From a bacterium (GTDB lineage Bacteria > Vulcanimicrobiota > Vulcanimicrobiia > Vulcanimicrobiales > Vulcanimicrobiaceae): 48,518 nt of DNA. The stretch is from assembly GCA_021790895.1 (NCBI GenBank), contig JAJYFM010000007.1, forward strand, positions 1-48,518, read 5' to 3'. Below the pieces are notes generated by a model. That model had not been told where the DNA came from, did no database searches, and saw only the letters and a program-made list of their open reading frames with translations. Below are positions 38,501 to 46,663 of the stretch, one piece after another. Each line of letters starts with the position of its first letter. Positions within the stretch are counted from its first letter, which is position 1. Made by a program: the position numbers and the translations under genes.

Positions 38501-39484
38501 GTGCCGCACCCCGCAATCGAACGTGCTCGCGAGCGCGTCATTCACGGTCGAATCCCCGCAGATGCAGCGCTGCTGCATGAAATTGCGGCGATTCCCGCGG
38601 CAGAAGTTCCCGCGCTGCTCGATCTTGCCGACGTCGTGCGAACGGAGTATTGCGGTAATGGAATCGCCGTCGAGGTGCTCTATAACGCAAAGCGCGGAGG
38701 CTGCTCCGAAGACTGTAATTTTTGCTCGCAGAGCGCACGATTTGCAACCGATGTGGAACCGGAACCGCTCGCGGAGGTCGAAGGATTTCTCGCCACGGCG
38801 CGCGATGCTCATCGGCGCGGAGCGACGGAATTTTGCATCGTCGTCGCCGTTCGCGGCCCCTCCAAGCGCGTTCTCGACCGTGTTTGCGAAGCGACGCAAC
38901 GCATCAAGGTCGAGCTTCCCCTCACCGTCGCCGTTTCGTTGGGAATTCTCACCAAGGAGCATCTCATTGCTCTCGCTGCCGCCGGCGTCGATAAGGTCAA
39001 TCACAATCTCGAGAGCTCCGAGCGTTATTTTCCGAAGGTCTGCACCACGCACACCTTCGCGGAGCGCTTGAAGACCGCGCGCATGGTCAAAGCGCATCAT
39101 CTCGAACTCTGCTGCGGCGGAATTATCGGGATGGGCGAGAGCGTCGAAGATCGAATCGATTTCCTCATGACGCTGCAGGAGCTTCGCCCCGAAGAAGTGC
39201 CGATCAATTTCCTCAATCCGCGTCCCGGGACGCCGTTTGGAGCTTACTCGTTGCTCGAGCCGAGCGAGGCACTGCGCTTCGTTGCTATGGCGCGTCTCGC
39301 GCTTCCGCAGTCGCTGATCCGTTTTGCCGGCGGCCGCGAGATTACGCTTGCCGGGCTGCAGGATCTCGGTATGCGCAGCGGCGCGAGTGGAATCGTTCTC
39401 GGGGATTATCTCACTACCGGCGGGCGGGCCGATGCGGAGGATTTCGCCATGCTCGATCGCTTGGGCTTCGAAGTCCTCGCCTAG
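38501..39484 (+). CDS. bioB: Biotin synthase, variant lacking one canonical [2Fe-2S] cysteine
   Basis: A 327-residue radical-SAM enzyme that inserts sulfur into dethiobiotin. The CxxxCxxC cluster motif is Cys68, Cys72, Cys75 (GCSEDCNFC). Cys112 (EFCIVV) and Cys204/Cys205 (LCCGG) correspond to Cys97 and Cys188 of E. coli, and GGRE provides the Arg ligand. The E. coli Cys128 position, normally in a CMTLG-like stretch, reads AVSLG with Ala144, so one auxiliary-cluster ligand is missing. Another Cys, Cys181, appears in FPKVCTTHT, a pattern I recall from clostridial BioB. This suggests the second BioB class with a different auxiliary cluster. GTG start at 38501 with GAGAGGA close by. Confidence 0.92.
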   Translation: MPHPAIERARERVIHGRIPADAALLHEIAAIPAAEVPALLDLADVVRTEYCGNGIAVEVLYNAKRGGCSEDCNFCSQSARFATDVEPEPLAEVEGFLATARDAHRRGATEFCIVVAVRGPSKRVLDRVCEATQRIKVELPLTVAVSLGILTKEHLIALAAAGVDKVNHNLESSERYFPKVCTTHTFAERLKTARMVKAHHLELCCGGIIGMGESVEDRIDFLMTLQELRPEEVPINFLNPRPGTPFGAYSLLEPSEALRFVAMARLALPQSLIRFAGGREITLAGLQDLGMRSGASGIVLGDYLTTGGRADAEDFAMLDRLGFEVLA

Positions 39485-39508
39485 CGGCTCGTCGACAACA
39501 CATCACAG

Positions 39509-40990
39509 ATGGATCAACAGCAAACACCCTATTTCCAGGTGCTGATCGATTACGTCGATGCAGGCGTGATTCCGTTCCACACCCCCGGACACAAACAAGG
39601 GCTCGGAATGGATGCCGCCTTCCGCGAGTTCGTCGGCGATAACGTTCTGGCAATCGATCTCACGCAGATTCGCGGCCTCGACGATCTTCTACAACCCACC
39701 GAGGCGCTCGTTGCCGCGCAGGAACTCGCCGCGGATGCATACGGTGCCGATCAATCGTTTTTCCTCATTAACGGATCCACGAGCGGCAACCAGTGCATGA
39801 TGATGGCGGCGCTTAACCCCGGCGAAAAGATCGCGTTGCCGCGGAACGCGCATAAGAGCGCAATGGGCGGTTTGATCATGAGCGGTGCGCAACCGATCTG
39901 GATGCAGCCTGAGGTCGACCAGACGCTGCACATGGATCATACCGTTACGCCGGAGACGGTGCGCGCGACGCTCGATGCACACCCCGATACGCGCGCGGTC
40001 TATATCGTCAGCCCGACCTATTACGGCGTCGCCGCGGATCTCGAAGGGATCGCTGCGGTCGCGCACGAGCGCGGGATCCCCTTACTCGTCGATGAAGCGT
40101 GGGGGCCGCACTTTCATTTTCACCCCGCTCTTCCGCTCTCGGCGATGCAAGCCGGTGCCGATATGTGCATCAACTCCACGCACAAAATGCTCGGCTCGCT
40201 CTCGCAGACGGCGATGTTGCACGTGCAGGGAAACCGCATTCGTCTCGATCGCTTGAAGGCGGTCTATAAACTCTTCTTGTCGACGTCGCCGAACCTCGTG
40301 CTCGTCGCATCGCTCGATGTCGCGCGTCGCCAGATGGCCACCGAAGGGAGTGCGTTGCTCTCGCGGACGATTGAAATTGCAAACGATGCCCGCGCGCGCC
40401 TCAACGAGATCGATAAAGTCTATTGCTTCGGCGAGGAGATGCAAGGGCGACCGGGAGTCTTCGATCTCGACCCGACCAAGGTTACCGTGACCGTGAAAGA
40501 TCTCGGTTATACCGGCTACGAAGCGGAAGAGATTTTACGCCGTCGCTACAACGTTCAGGTCGAACTTGCCGATCTTTTTAATATGCTCGCACTCTTTACC
40601 ATCGGCACCTCGCAGGAGGCCGCCGATGCGCTCGTGAGCGGCGTGAGCGAGTTGGCTCGCGAAGATCGACCGCTCGACATTTTCTCGCCGTCGGGGGTGC
40701 TGGAGCGGCGCTTGAAGAGTTCGAGCTACTTGCTTCCTTCGATTCCGCCGACGCGGATGCTGCCGCGCGAAGCATTTCTTGCCGAGACGGAGTTTATACC
40801 GTTTCGCAGCAGCAAGGGGCGCATTTGCGCCGAGGTGATAACGCCATATCCTCCGGGAATTCCGGTGATTTCACCCGGAGAAGAGTTAACGACCGAGATT
40901 ATCGAATACCTCTTATTGGAAAAACGGGCCGGCACAAAAATGCAAGGCCCCTACGATGACGAGCTGAAGTTTATTCGCGTCGTTCGCTAA
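39509..40990 (+). CDS. Orn/Lys/Arg decarboxylase-like PLP enzyme (fold I)
   Basis: A 493-residue decarboxylase of the short Gram-positive type (compare Bacillus SpeA), without the N-terminal wing domain of E. coli LdcC. IPFHTPGHKQG near 21-31 is the family signature, Lys226 in NSTHKMLGSLSQT binds PLP, and Asp195 in VDEAWGPHF contacts the cofactor. The C-terminal domain has RICAEVITPYPPGIP and ends PYDDELKFIRV. Substrate (arginine, lysine or ornithine) is not readable; arginine would fit the polyamine genes elsewhere in the window. It is 24 bases after bioB on the same strand, perhaps read through from the bio operon, with no ribosome-binding site visible. Confidence 0.88.
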   Translation: MDQQQTPYFQVLIDYVDAGVIPFHTPGHKQGLGMDAAFREFVGDNVLAIDLTQIRGLDDLLQPTEALVAAQELAADAYGADQSFFLINGSTSGNQCMMMAALNPGEKIALPRNAHKSAMGGLIMSGAQPIWMQPEVDQTLHMDHTVTPETVRATLDAHPDTRAVYIVSPTYYGVAADLEGIAAVAHERGIPLLVDEAWGPHFHFHPALPLSAMQAGADMCINSTHKMLGSLSQTAMLHVQGNRIRLDRLKAVYKLFLSTSPNLVLVASLDVARRQMATEGSALLSRTIEIANDARARLNEIDKVYCFGEEMQGRPGVFDLDPTKVTVTVKDLGYTGYEAEEILRRRYNVQVELADLFNMLALFTIGTSQEAADALVSGVSELAREDRPLDIFSPSGVLERRLKSSSYLLPSIPPTRMLPREAFLAETEFIPFRSSKGRICAEVITPYPPGIPVISPGEELTTEIIEYLLLEKRAGTKMQGPYDDELKFIRVVR

Positions 40991-41010
40991 AGATCGTTGG
41001 AGGAGCGAAA

Positions 41011-41985
41011 ATGCCTTTTTGCACGCAGTGCGGCTCGGGTGTCAGCGGCGAGAGCTGCTCGAATTGCGGCGCCGAGAACCCGCATTTTCGCGATCCGAAC
41101 GCCGAACCGGAGATCGTGCCGACGCCGAGTGTCTTTGCGCCGGTGAAAATCGAACACCTACGCCCTTGGGGACTCATCGAGAGCTCGCTCGCGCTTGCTT
41201 GGCCGCGAATGCGCAAGAACGCGGTCTGGGCCATCGTCATTATAGCGATCAACCTGCTCGTCACGACCTTCGTGTTGCCGAAGATGGCATTGGTATCGAA
41301 GCCTCCGACGGCTCCCGCCGAGCTCGGCCATTACTACGGAAAAATCGCGATCGTCATCCTGATCGCGCTCGCCGAATCATTTGCGATCAAGTTTCTGGCT
41401 CTCGGCGAGGCAGCGCGTGCACGGATTCCTGAATTTCGCTGGACGCCCGGAAGTATCGGCGCGCTCATCGGGTGGTGGTTGCTCGCGGGGATCGGGCTCT
41501 CGCTGGTGACGGGAATAGCCGCGACGATCGTCCTCATTCCGGCAGTGCTTATGATGATTCCGCATACGGGAGGCGGGGCGGCGGCGTCGGCGGTAAGCCC
41601 GCAGGGGGCGTTTATGATCGGCATGACGGTGCTCGTGGTGCTCGCGCCGCTGGTGATGTTGTTGGGCACCAAGATCGCCCTGATCGCACCCTCCTTCGTG
41701 CTGGGGGAGCGTTCGAACCCGATCGGTGCGTCCTGGAAATTGACCGGCGGATATTTTTGGGAGACCCTCGGCTTCTATCTCCTCTACCTCCTTGTTGGCA
41801 TCGGCATTTTCGTGATCTCCCTTGGCATCAGGGCCTTCGTCGTATCACTCAACAAGAACCTCGCCGCAATCGGCGATTTCTTACAGATCGCCGGCTCGTT
41901 CTGGTTGCAGTTTGCCCTTGTCGAGGGCATGCTCGCGTGGACCGTCATGCTGCGGGAGGCGAAACTCTCCGGGCGGCAGGGGTGA
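41011..41985 (+). CDS. Zinc-ribbon membrane protein of unknown function
   Basis: A 324-residue protein. The N-terminus is a zinc ribbon with Cys4, Cys7, Cys16 and Cys19 (CTQC and CSNC), then a Pro-rich linker to about 45. From about 70 it has six hydrophobic segments: near 70-92, 110-128, 148-175, 200-225, 250-278 and 290-310. The membrane part resembles the 'glycerophosphoryl diester phosphodiesterase membrane domain' and DUF4013-like integral proteins, without a catalytic motif. GGAGGAG lies just upstream of the ATG. It is followed by the R3H ATPase 58 bases later, which is a possible cotranscript. Confidence 0.78.
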   Translation: MPFCTQCGSGVSGESCSNCGAENPHFRDPNAEPEIVPTPSVFAPVKIEHLRPWGLIESSLALAWPRMRKNAVWAIVIIAINLLVTTFVLPKMALVSKPPTAPAELGHYYGKIAIVILIALAESFAIKFLALGEAARARIPEFRWTPGSIGALIGWWLLAGIGLSLVTGIAATIVLIPAVLMMIPHTGGGAAASAVSPQGAFMIGMTVLVVLAPLVMLLGTKIALIAPSFVLGERSNPIGASWKLTGGYFWETLGFYLLYLLVGIGIFVISLGIRAFVVSLNKNLAAIGDFLQIAGSFWLQFALVEGMLAWTVMLREAKLSGRQG

Positions 41986-42043
41986 GGATGAGCTGTGGAT
42001 AACCGGTAAAAAACGTCTTCTGGAGGAAGTGAGGGCTCGCCAA

Positions 42044-43585
42044 TTGGCGCTGAAAGCCGAATCCGTTTCCCCAAACTGGGAACTGACCCAACTCCTCGAC
42101 ATCTTCCCGCTTCCCATCCGTCAGTCGCTCGTGCGGCTTCCCCACCTGGAAACGATCATCGAAGTCGTTCTCGATCTAGGCCGCGCCCCGGAGGCGCGCT
42201 TCGAGGACGACTTTGTTTATCTCTCCGAAACGCCGGTCTCGCCGGAGGATATCGCGCACGTCTGTTCGCGGATCTCCGGTTTTGGAACCGATAATCGTGC
42301 CGGCATCGAACAGACGCTGCACCGTATCAGTGCGATTCGCAATCGTACGGGAAAGATCGTCGGGCTCACCTGTCGCATCGGGCGAGCGGTCTACGGCACG
42401 ATCGATATCATTCTCGACGTGCTGCGCAGCGGCAAGTCGATCTGCTTGCTCGGGCGTCCCGGCGTCGGGAAGACGACGATGTTGCGCGAATGCGCGCGCG
42501 TGCTCGCCTCCGACCGCAAGCGCGTGGTGATCGTCGATAGCTCGAACGAGATCGCCGGCGATAGCGATATTCCTCACCCAGGTATCGGAACCGCACGCCG
42601 CATGCAAGTTCCCGATCCGGCGCTCCAACATGCCGTCATGATCGAGGCCGTCGAAAATCACATGCCCGAAGTCGTGGTAATCGACGAAATTGGGACGGAG
42701 GCCGAAGCTGCTGCCGCGCGCACGATTGCCGAGCGCGGCGTCACGCTGATCGCCACCGCACACGGACAGACGCTGGAGAATCTGCTGATGAATCCAACGC
42801 TCTCCGATCTGCTCGGCGGGATCAGCGCCGTTACGCTCTCCGATGAAGAAGCACGCCGTCGCGGAACGCGAAAGACCGTGCTCGAACGCAAACAGCCGCC
42901 GACCTTCGATATGCTCGTCGAGATTCACGACCGCGATCGCTTGGCGATTCATAAGAGCGTCGCCGACGTCGTCGATGCAACGCTGCGTGGGTACCAGCCG
43001 CAACCGGAGATTCGTCAGCGCGGTGCCTCGGGCGAAGTGGCGATTCTCCAGGAAGCCGAACCTGAATCGATGCCTCAGGTCGTCGAAAGCATTGAAGGCG
43101 TTGCGTTCGAACGCGAAGAGGGACAGCGTCCGCTCTCGATCTTCCCGTACGGCGTCTCGCGCAGTAAGATCGAGCGCGCGATTCATAACCTGCGCGTCGG
43201 CGCCTCGATCGCCAGAACGTGGGACGACGCCGATGTCGTCTTTGCGCTCAAGTCGTTGGAACGCAAGGGGCAACCGAAACTCAAACAGATCGCCGCCGAG
43301 AACGTCCCGATCTATGCGATCAAGACGAACACGACGACGCAGATTCAATTGGCGTTGCGCGACGTCTTTCGTTTAGGTTCGATCGACCATGAAGAGATTG
43401 CCATGCGCGAAGCCGAGGAGGCGATCTATCAGGTGATGCTGACGAGTCAGGCGATCGAACTCTCGCCGCAGACATCGTACGTCAGGCGAATGCAGCACCA
43501 GATGGCGGAAAAACACCGTCTGCACTCACGCTCGACCGGCTTGGAGCCGAATCGGCGGGTGCGGATCTATCGCGGCGGGGAGTAG
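42044..43585 (+). CDS. Ycf45/SpoIIIAA-like AAA ATPase with R3H domain
   Basis: A 513-residue protein matching the cyanobacterial/plastid Ycf45 family. Order: a short N-terminal domain (WELTQLLDIFP, RNRAGIEQTLHRISAIRNRTGKI), the ATPase core with Walker A GRPGVGKTT (Lys143), Walker B VVVIDEIGTEAE and TAHGQTLENLL, then a middle LSIFPYGVSRSKIERAI, and a C-terminal R3H single-strand nucleic-acid-binding domain (AEKHRLHSRSTGLEPNRRV). The biological role is unknown in most phyla; SpoIIIAA in spore formers is a secretion ATPase. I chose TTG 42044, which has GAGGG 8 bases before; GTG 42029 is an alternative with GGAGG only 2 bases away. No sporulation genes are near. Confidence 0.87.
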   Translation: MALKAESVSPNWELTQLLDIFPLPIRQSLVRLPHLETIIEVVLDLGRAPEARFEDDFVYLSETPVSPEDIAHVCSRISGFGTDNRAGIEQTLHRISAIRNRTGKIVGLTCRIGRAVYGTIDIILDVLRSGKSICLLGRPGVGKTTMLRECARVLASDRKRVVIVDSSNEIAGDSDIPHPGIGTARRMQVPDPALQHAVMIEAVENHMPEVVVIDEIGTEAEAAAARTIAERGVTLIATAHGQTLENLLMNPTLSDLLGGISAVTLSDEEARRRGTRKTVLERKQPPTFDMLVEIHDRDRLAIHKSVADVVDATLRGYQPQPEIRQRGASGEVAILQEAEPESMPQVVESIEGVAFEREEGQRPLSIFPYGVSRSKIERAIHNLRVGASIARTWDDADVVFALKSLERKGQPKLKQIAAENVPIYAIKTNTTTQIQLALRDVFRLGSIDHEEIAMREAEEAIYQVMLTSQAIELSPQTSYVRRMQHQMAEKHRLHSRSTGLEPNRRVRIYRGGE

Positions 43586-43587
43586 CC

Positions 43588-43632
43588 CTGTCACCCCGAG
43601 TAGCCGCTCTGCGGCGTATCGAGGGGTGTCAG
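43588..43632. terminator. Palindrome between convergent genes (bidirectional terminator or dispersed repeat)
   Basis: CTGTCACCCC (43588-43597) pairs with GGGGTGTCAG (43623-43632) with one mismatch, and GCCGC (43603-43607) with GCGGC (43611-43615) around a TCT loop. It lies between the R3H ATPase stop and the PilZ stop, overlapping the latter. Palindromes of this kind (GTCACCCCGAG...GAGGGGTG) are known as intergenic repeats in many bacterial genomes; only one copy is in this window. Confidence 0.6.
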
Positions 43633-44315
43633 ACCTGTTTGACTTCGCCCTCTTCGCTGACGAGAAAGCGCGTATCGTATGCCAGCATCTCGTCCTTGAC
43701 TTTCACGCGGCTATGAACATTAAAGCGGTGCGCTTTCTTGCCGCCTGAGTTGACGAGTCCCCCGTAGAATATTTTTATCAGCGGCGTCTGCCCGGGTTTC
43801 GGATCGTCGAGTTTCTTTGAAGCGACAAGTGCCGCGACGATCTTATTTTGAATTGCTACGGGCAAGAGCCGGTAGGCATCGTCGGTCTGAGCGGCTGCCG
43901 GGTTCTCCGGCGTGCGCCGGTCGACCGGCTCCGGCGTGTCGGTAACGTATCGCACCACCGCGTCCCAATGGTCGGCGGCGATCCCCGAAAACTCGCAGTA
44001 ATATCGATTCCATGGATCGTTTTTATGTTGCACCGTATCTGCACGGAGCAGCTTGCAACGAATCGGAAGGCGTTGCTCGCGTAATCGAACGATGAGGTTC
44101 AGTTCTTTCGTCTCGATCTTTTCGCGGATGATAAAGACGAGCCCGTTCGCCGAGATCTCCATCCCGATTCCTTGTAGAAGATCGTTCGGTTTGCTTGCGC
44201 TAGGCAGCCACCAAACATGAAAAGGACCCGTTCGACGTTGATACTGCCGTCGATCGCCGGCGCGCCCGAGAAACCACTCGATCACGTCGGAGAAAATCGA
44301 GTTGCCAAGGGACAT
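43629..44315 (-). CDS. PilZ-domain protein, likely c-di-GMP binding
   Basis: A 228-residue protein. The PilZ signature is split as usual: RRQYQRR at 22-28 (RxxxR) and EISANG at 53-58, matching [D/N]xSxxG except that the first position is Glu. These residues bind cyclic di-GMP in the family. The C-terminal part (about 120-228) is an extra alpha-beta region (AAAQTDDAYRLLPVAIQNKIV...) that I do not recognise; its FNVHSRVKVKDEMLAYDTRF is strand-rich. ATG 44315 has GGGAGG 7 bases ahead. It is divergent from tmk with a 31-base gap between starts and convergent with the R3H ATPase gene. No diguanylate cyclase is in the window. Confidence 0.84.
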   Translation of the reverse strand: MSLGNSIFSDVIEWFLGRAGDRRQYQRRTGPFHVWWLPSASKPNDLLQGIGMEISANGLVFIIREKIETKELNLIVRLREQRLPIRCKLLRADTVQHKNDPWNRYYCEFSGIAADHWDAVVRYVTDTPEPVDRRTPENPAAAQTDDAYRLLPVAIQNKIVAALVASKKLDDPKPGQTPLIKIFYGGLVNSGGKKAHRFNVHSRVKVKDEMLAYDTRFLVSEEGEVKQV

Positions 44316-44346
44316 GGGTTGACCTCCCGTCGAAAGACCGCCCGGT

Positions 44347-44961
44347 ATGTTTGCGGTCATTGAAGGGATTGAAGGTAGCGGTAAGAGCACCCTGCAAACG
44401 GGGCTCGCCGAGGCATTGCGCGCTCGTGGCCGGAGGGTCACCACGACGCGGGAGCCCGGTGGAAGCCCGCTCGGGGACGCCATCAGAGCGATCTTTCTCG
44501 CGCCGGGACCGGCGATCGATGCCGTTGCAGAGGCCATGCTGGTCAACGCCGCACGGGCCCAACATGTAGCCGCTTTGATTCGACCGGCGCTGCAGCGCGG
44601 AGAGGTCGTTCTCTGCGATCGCTTTGTCGACTCGACGCTCGCCTATCAAGGCTACGGTCGCGGACTCGATCTCGCAATGCTGCGTGCCCTTTGCGATATC
44701 GCCGTCGGGCCGCTGGTCGCCGACGTGACGATCGTGCTCGACTGCGAGCCGACACTTTCGCGACGTCGCCTCGCTGAGCGTGGTGCCGCTCAGGATCGAC
44801 TCGAGAGCGAGAGTGCCGACTTCCACGAACGCGTGCGTGGCGGCTTTTTGACGATTGCGCGTGAGAGCTCCCGCCATATCGTTCTCGATGCGGGCGACGC
44901 GCGCGAAGCGCTCGTCGCTGCGGCGCTCTCCGCCATCGATGGAGTCGAGACGCGTGTCTGA
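44347..44961 (+). CDS. tmk: Thymidylate kinase
   Basis: A 204-residue kinase that phosphorylates dTMP. The P-loop is GIEGSGKST near 7-15, the TREPGGSPLGD loop near 34-44 binds dTMP, and CDRFVDSTLAYQG near 92-104 has the DRx motif. The length is normal. The GTG start of holB lies inside its last codons, which is the common tmk-holB pairing. The promoter must lie within the 31-base gap or inside the divergent PilZ gene; TTGACC at 44319-44324 is present but no -10 fits. Confidence 0.94.
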   Translation: MFAVIEGIEGSGKSTLQTGLAEALRARGRRVTTTREPGGSPLGDAIRAIFLAPGPAIDAVAEAMLVNAARAQHVAALIRPALQRGEVVLCDRFVDSTLAYQGYGRGLDLAMLRALCDIAVGPLVADVTIVLDCEPTLSRRRLAERGAAQDRLESESADFHERVRGGFLTIARESSRHIVLDAGDAREALVAAALSAIDGVETRV

Positions 44962-45940
44962 ACGTTACGATCCCACGATCGGCGCCGATGCGGCGCGAGC
45001 GTTCTTTAAACGGAGCCGAAAAACGGAGATCGCGCACGGATATCTTTTCGTCGGGCCGAGCGGCGTCGGGAAGAAGAGCTTTGCGCGTTATCTTGCGGAG
45101 TCGTTGCTCTGTGAAGGGAACGGCGAGAACGCGCTCGGTCCATGCGGAACTTGCCGCTCCTGTGCGCTCTTCGGACACGAAGGGCAGAGCGCTCATCCCG
45201 ACTTCATCGAGCATCTCGGGGCGCTCAAGATCGGCGAGACGACGGGCTCCGGTTTTGCAACGACCGGCGATACCACCTCGCGCGATCTCATCCGCCAGTT
45301 GGCGATGCAATCGTACTCCGGTGGTCGCCGCGTGTTGCTGCTCGCCGACGTCGAATTCGCCTCGCCGGCAGCCGCCAATGCATTGTTGAAGTTTTTCGAA
45401 GAGCCGCCGACGGGTGTCACCCTTCTTTTGACGAGTTCGACCCCGGCAGCAATTCTCGGCACGATCCGTTCGCGTCTCACGCAATTACGTGTCGGCCCGC
45501 TCTCGCGTGACGAAATGACGCGCTTACTCGCGCGACGCGGGTTCCCTTACGATGCAGCGGAACGAGTGCTCGCGCGCGCACGCGGAAGCCTCACGCGAGC
45601 GTTGGAATTACTCGATATCGACGCCGAGGCTCCACATGCCGTCATCGCACGATGGTTCGATGAAGCGGTCGCCGGAGGTACGCCGGCCGCCAATTGGGCG
45701 ACGCGAGAGAGTTTGGACGAGGGTCTGCTGGCGATAAAGACGCTCTTGAAAGATGCGATAGCCGCGCCCTATCTCGGCGATGCTTCCGGACTGCCTATCG
45801 ATCTCGCGCGTGGGCTCAAAGCCTTCGAGAAGATCGACGACGCTCAGCGATTGGCGCGGACGAACGTTAGCCCTTCGATGGTTGCCGATCTCGTTCGCAT
45901 GGCTATTACGGGGCTTGCGGTCGGCGGCGAGCGCTCCTAG
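44954..45940 (+). CDS. holB: DNA polymerase III delta' subunit
   Basis: A 328-residue clamp-loader AAA protein. The P-loop is VGPSGVGKKSF, the zinc module has Cys in LCEG followed by CGTCRSC, and DVEFASPAAANALLKFFEEPP is the family sensor region; the SRC motif is TIRSRL here, with Leu in place of the Cys and a retained Arg. The start is GTG 44954, with GGAG 9 bases upstream, overlapping tmk by 8 bases; ATG 44939 is a poorer alternative. A P-loop in delta' is usual in Gram-positive types, even though ATP hydrolysis is not expected. It overlaps the convergent membrane-protein gene by four bases. Confidence 0.9.
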   Translation: MSERYDPTIGADAARAFFKRSRKTEIAHGYLFVGPSGVGKKSFARYLAESLLCEGNGENALGPCGTCRSCALFGHEGQSAHPDFIEHLGALKIGETTGSGFATTGDTTSRDLIRQLAMQSYSGGRRVLLLADVEFASPAAANALLKFFEEPPTGVTLLLTSSTPAAILGTIRSRLTQLRVGPLSRDEMTRLLARRGFPYDAAERVLARARGSLTRALELLDIDAEAPHAVIARWFDEAVAGGTPAANWATRESLDEGLLAIKTLLKDAIAAPYLGDASGLPIDLARGLKAFEKIDDAQRLARTNVSPSMVADLVRMAITGLAVGGERS

Positions 45941-46650
45941 AGAAAGCCTCGCGGCGCGACGTCGTCGTAGTTCTTTGCAAACGGGAAGGCGAGATACCCA
46001 AAGACGAGCGCCTGTACGACCGCCTGGATGACTTGGAAGAGCAGCGGGTTCGTCGTCATCGTCTGCATTTCGAAGGACGTAAGCTGCGGGAGGACTCCCC
46101 AAAGGAGAACAAAGACGATCGCCAGCAAAAATGCGCGCGCCGGATGCTCGCGCACCGCGCGAATCGAGGCACTGACGGCCAGGGGCCCCTGCAGGCCGGA
46201 GATCGCACCCGCCGGGATGGTGTAAATCAAAAAGAACGCCGCAACGATGAGGAGCGTGTAAAAGCCGATCGACCCGAGGAGCGAGCCGACCATCGCGGCA
46301 ACGGAGATGACGAAGATAAAGCCGACGGTCGCCATCAATATCGCGCCGGCCTTCCCAACCGCTTCATCCCAGACGCTGTCGAAGTTCGTCTTATATCCCC
46401 GTTGAAGATCGTTTGCATAGATCGTCGCCACGCCGAACGCAAAACCGAAGACGATATTCTGTAGAAAAGAGATAAGGCCACCGCCGGCGCCGCCGAGCGG
46501 ATCGGTAAAAAATTGCCCGACTTGAGAGAGCAAGACGCTGACGAGGGCGGCTAACAACGGAACAACGATGATGGCCGGATGACGCAGCAGCAACCACAAG
46601 CCGCGCAGATAGATGACGAAATCGACCTGGGGAGCGCTGCGTCTGTTCAC
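45937..46650 (-). CDS. Membrane protein with about six transmembrane segments
   Basis: A 237-residue protein starting with GTG at 46650. MNRRSAPQVDFVIYLRGLWLLLRHPAI precedes hydrophobic segments near 29-45, 62-85, 110-134, 140-162, 178-197 and 210-228. The RGLWLLLRHPAI start is like families of EI24 or DUF4013-type integral proteins, but I cannot place it exactly. AGGG lies about 10 bases upstream of the GTG; an ATG at 46710 would overlap the MTA phosphorylase gene by 47 bases. It is 13 bases after that gene and probably cotranscribed. There is no enzyme motif. Confidence 0.74.
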   Translation of the reverse strand: MNRRSAPQVDFVIYLRGLWLLLRHPAIIVVPLLAALVSVLLSQVGQFFTDPLGGAGGGLISFLQNIVFGFAFGVATIYANDLQRGYKTNFDSVWDEAVGKAGAILMATVGFIFVISVAAMVGSLLGSIGFYTLLIVAAFFLIYTIPAGAISGLQGPLAVSASIRAVREHPARAFLLAIVFVLLWGVLPQLTSFEMQTMTTNPLLFQVIQAVVQALVFGYLAFPFAKNYDDVAPRGFL

Positions 46651-46663
46651 GGATACGTTCGCC

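Noticed and set aside
42176-43348. A 390-codon minus-strand frame under the R3H ATPase
   Set aside because: The R3H ATPase is clearly coding; the antisense product has no hydrophobic core pattern or motif.
44319-44347. Leaderless promoter for tmk using TTGACC at 44319
   Set aside because: With normal spacing the -10 would read CCGGTA, a poor match, so the case is much weaker than at sufB.
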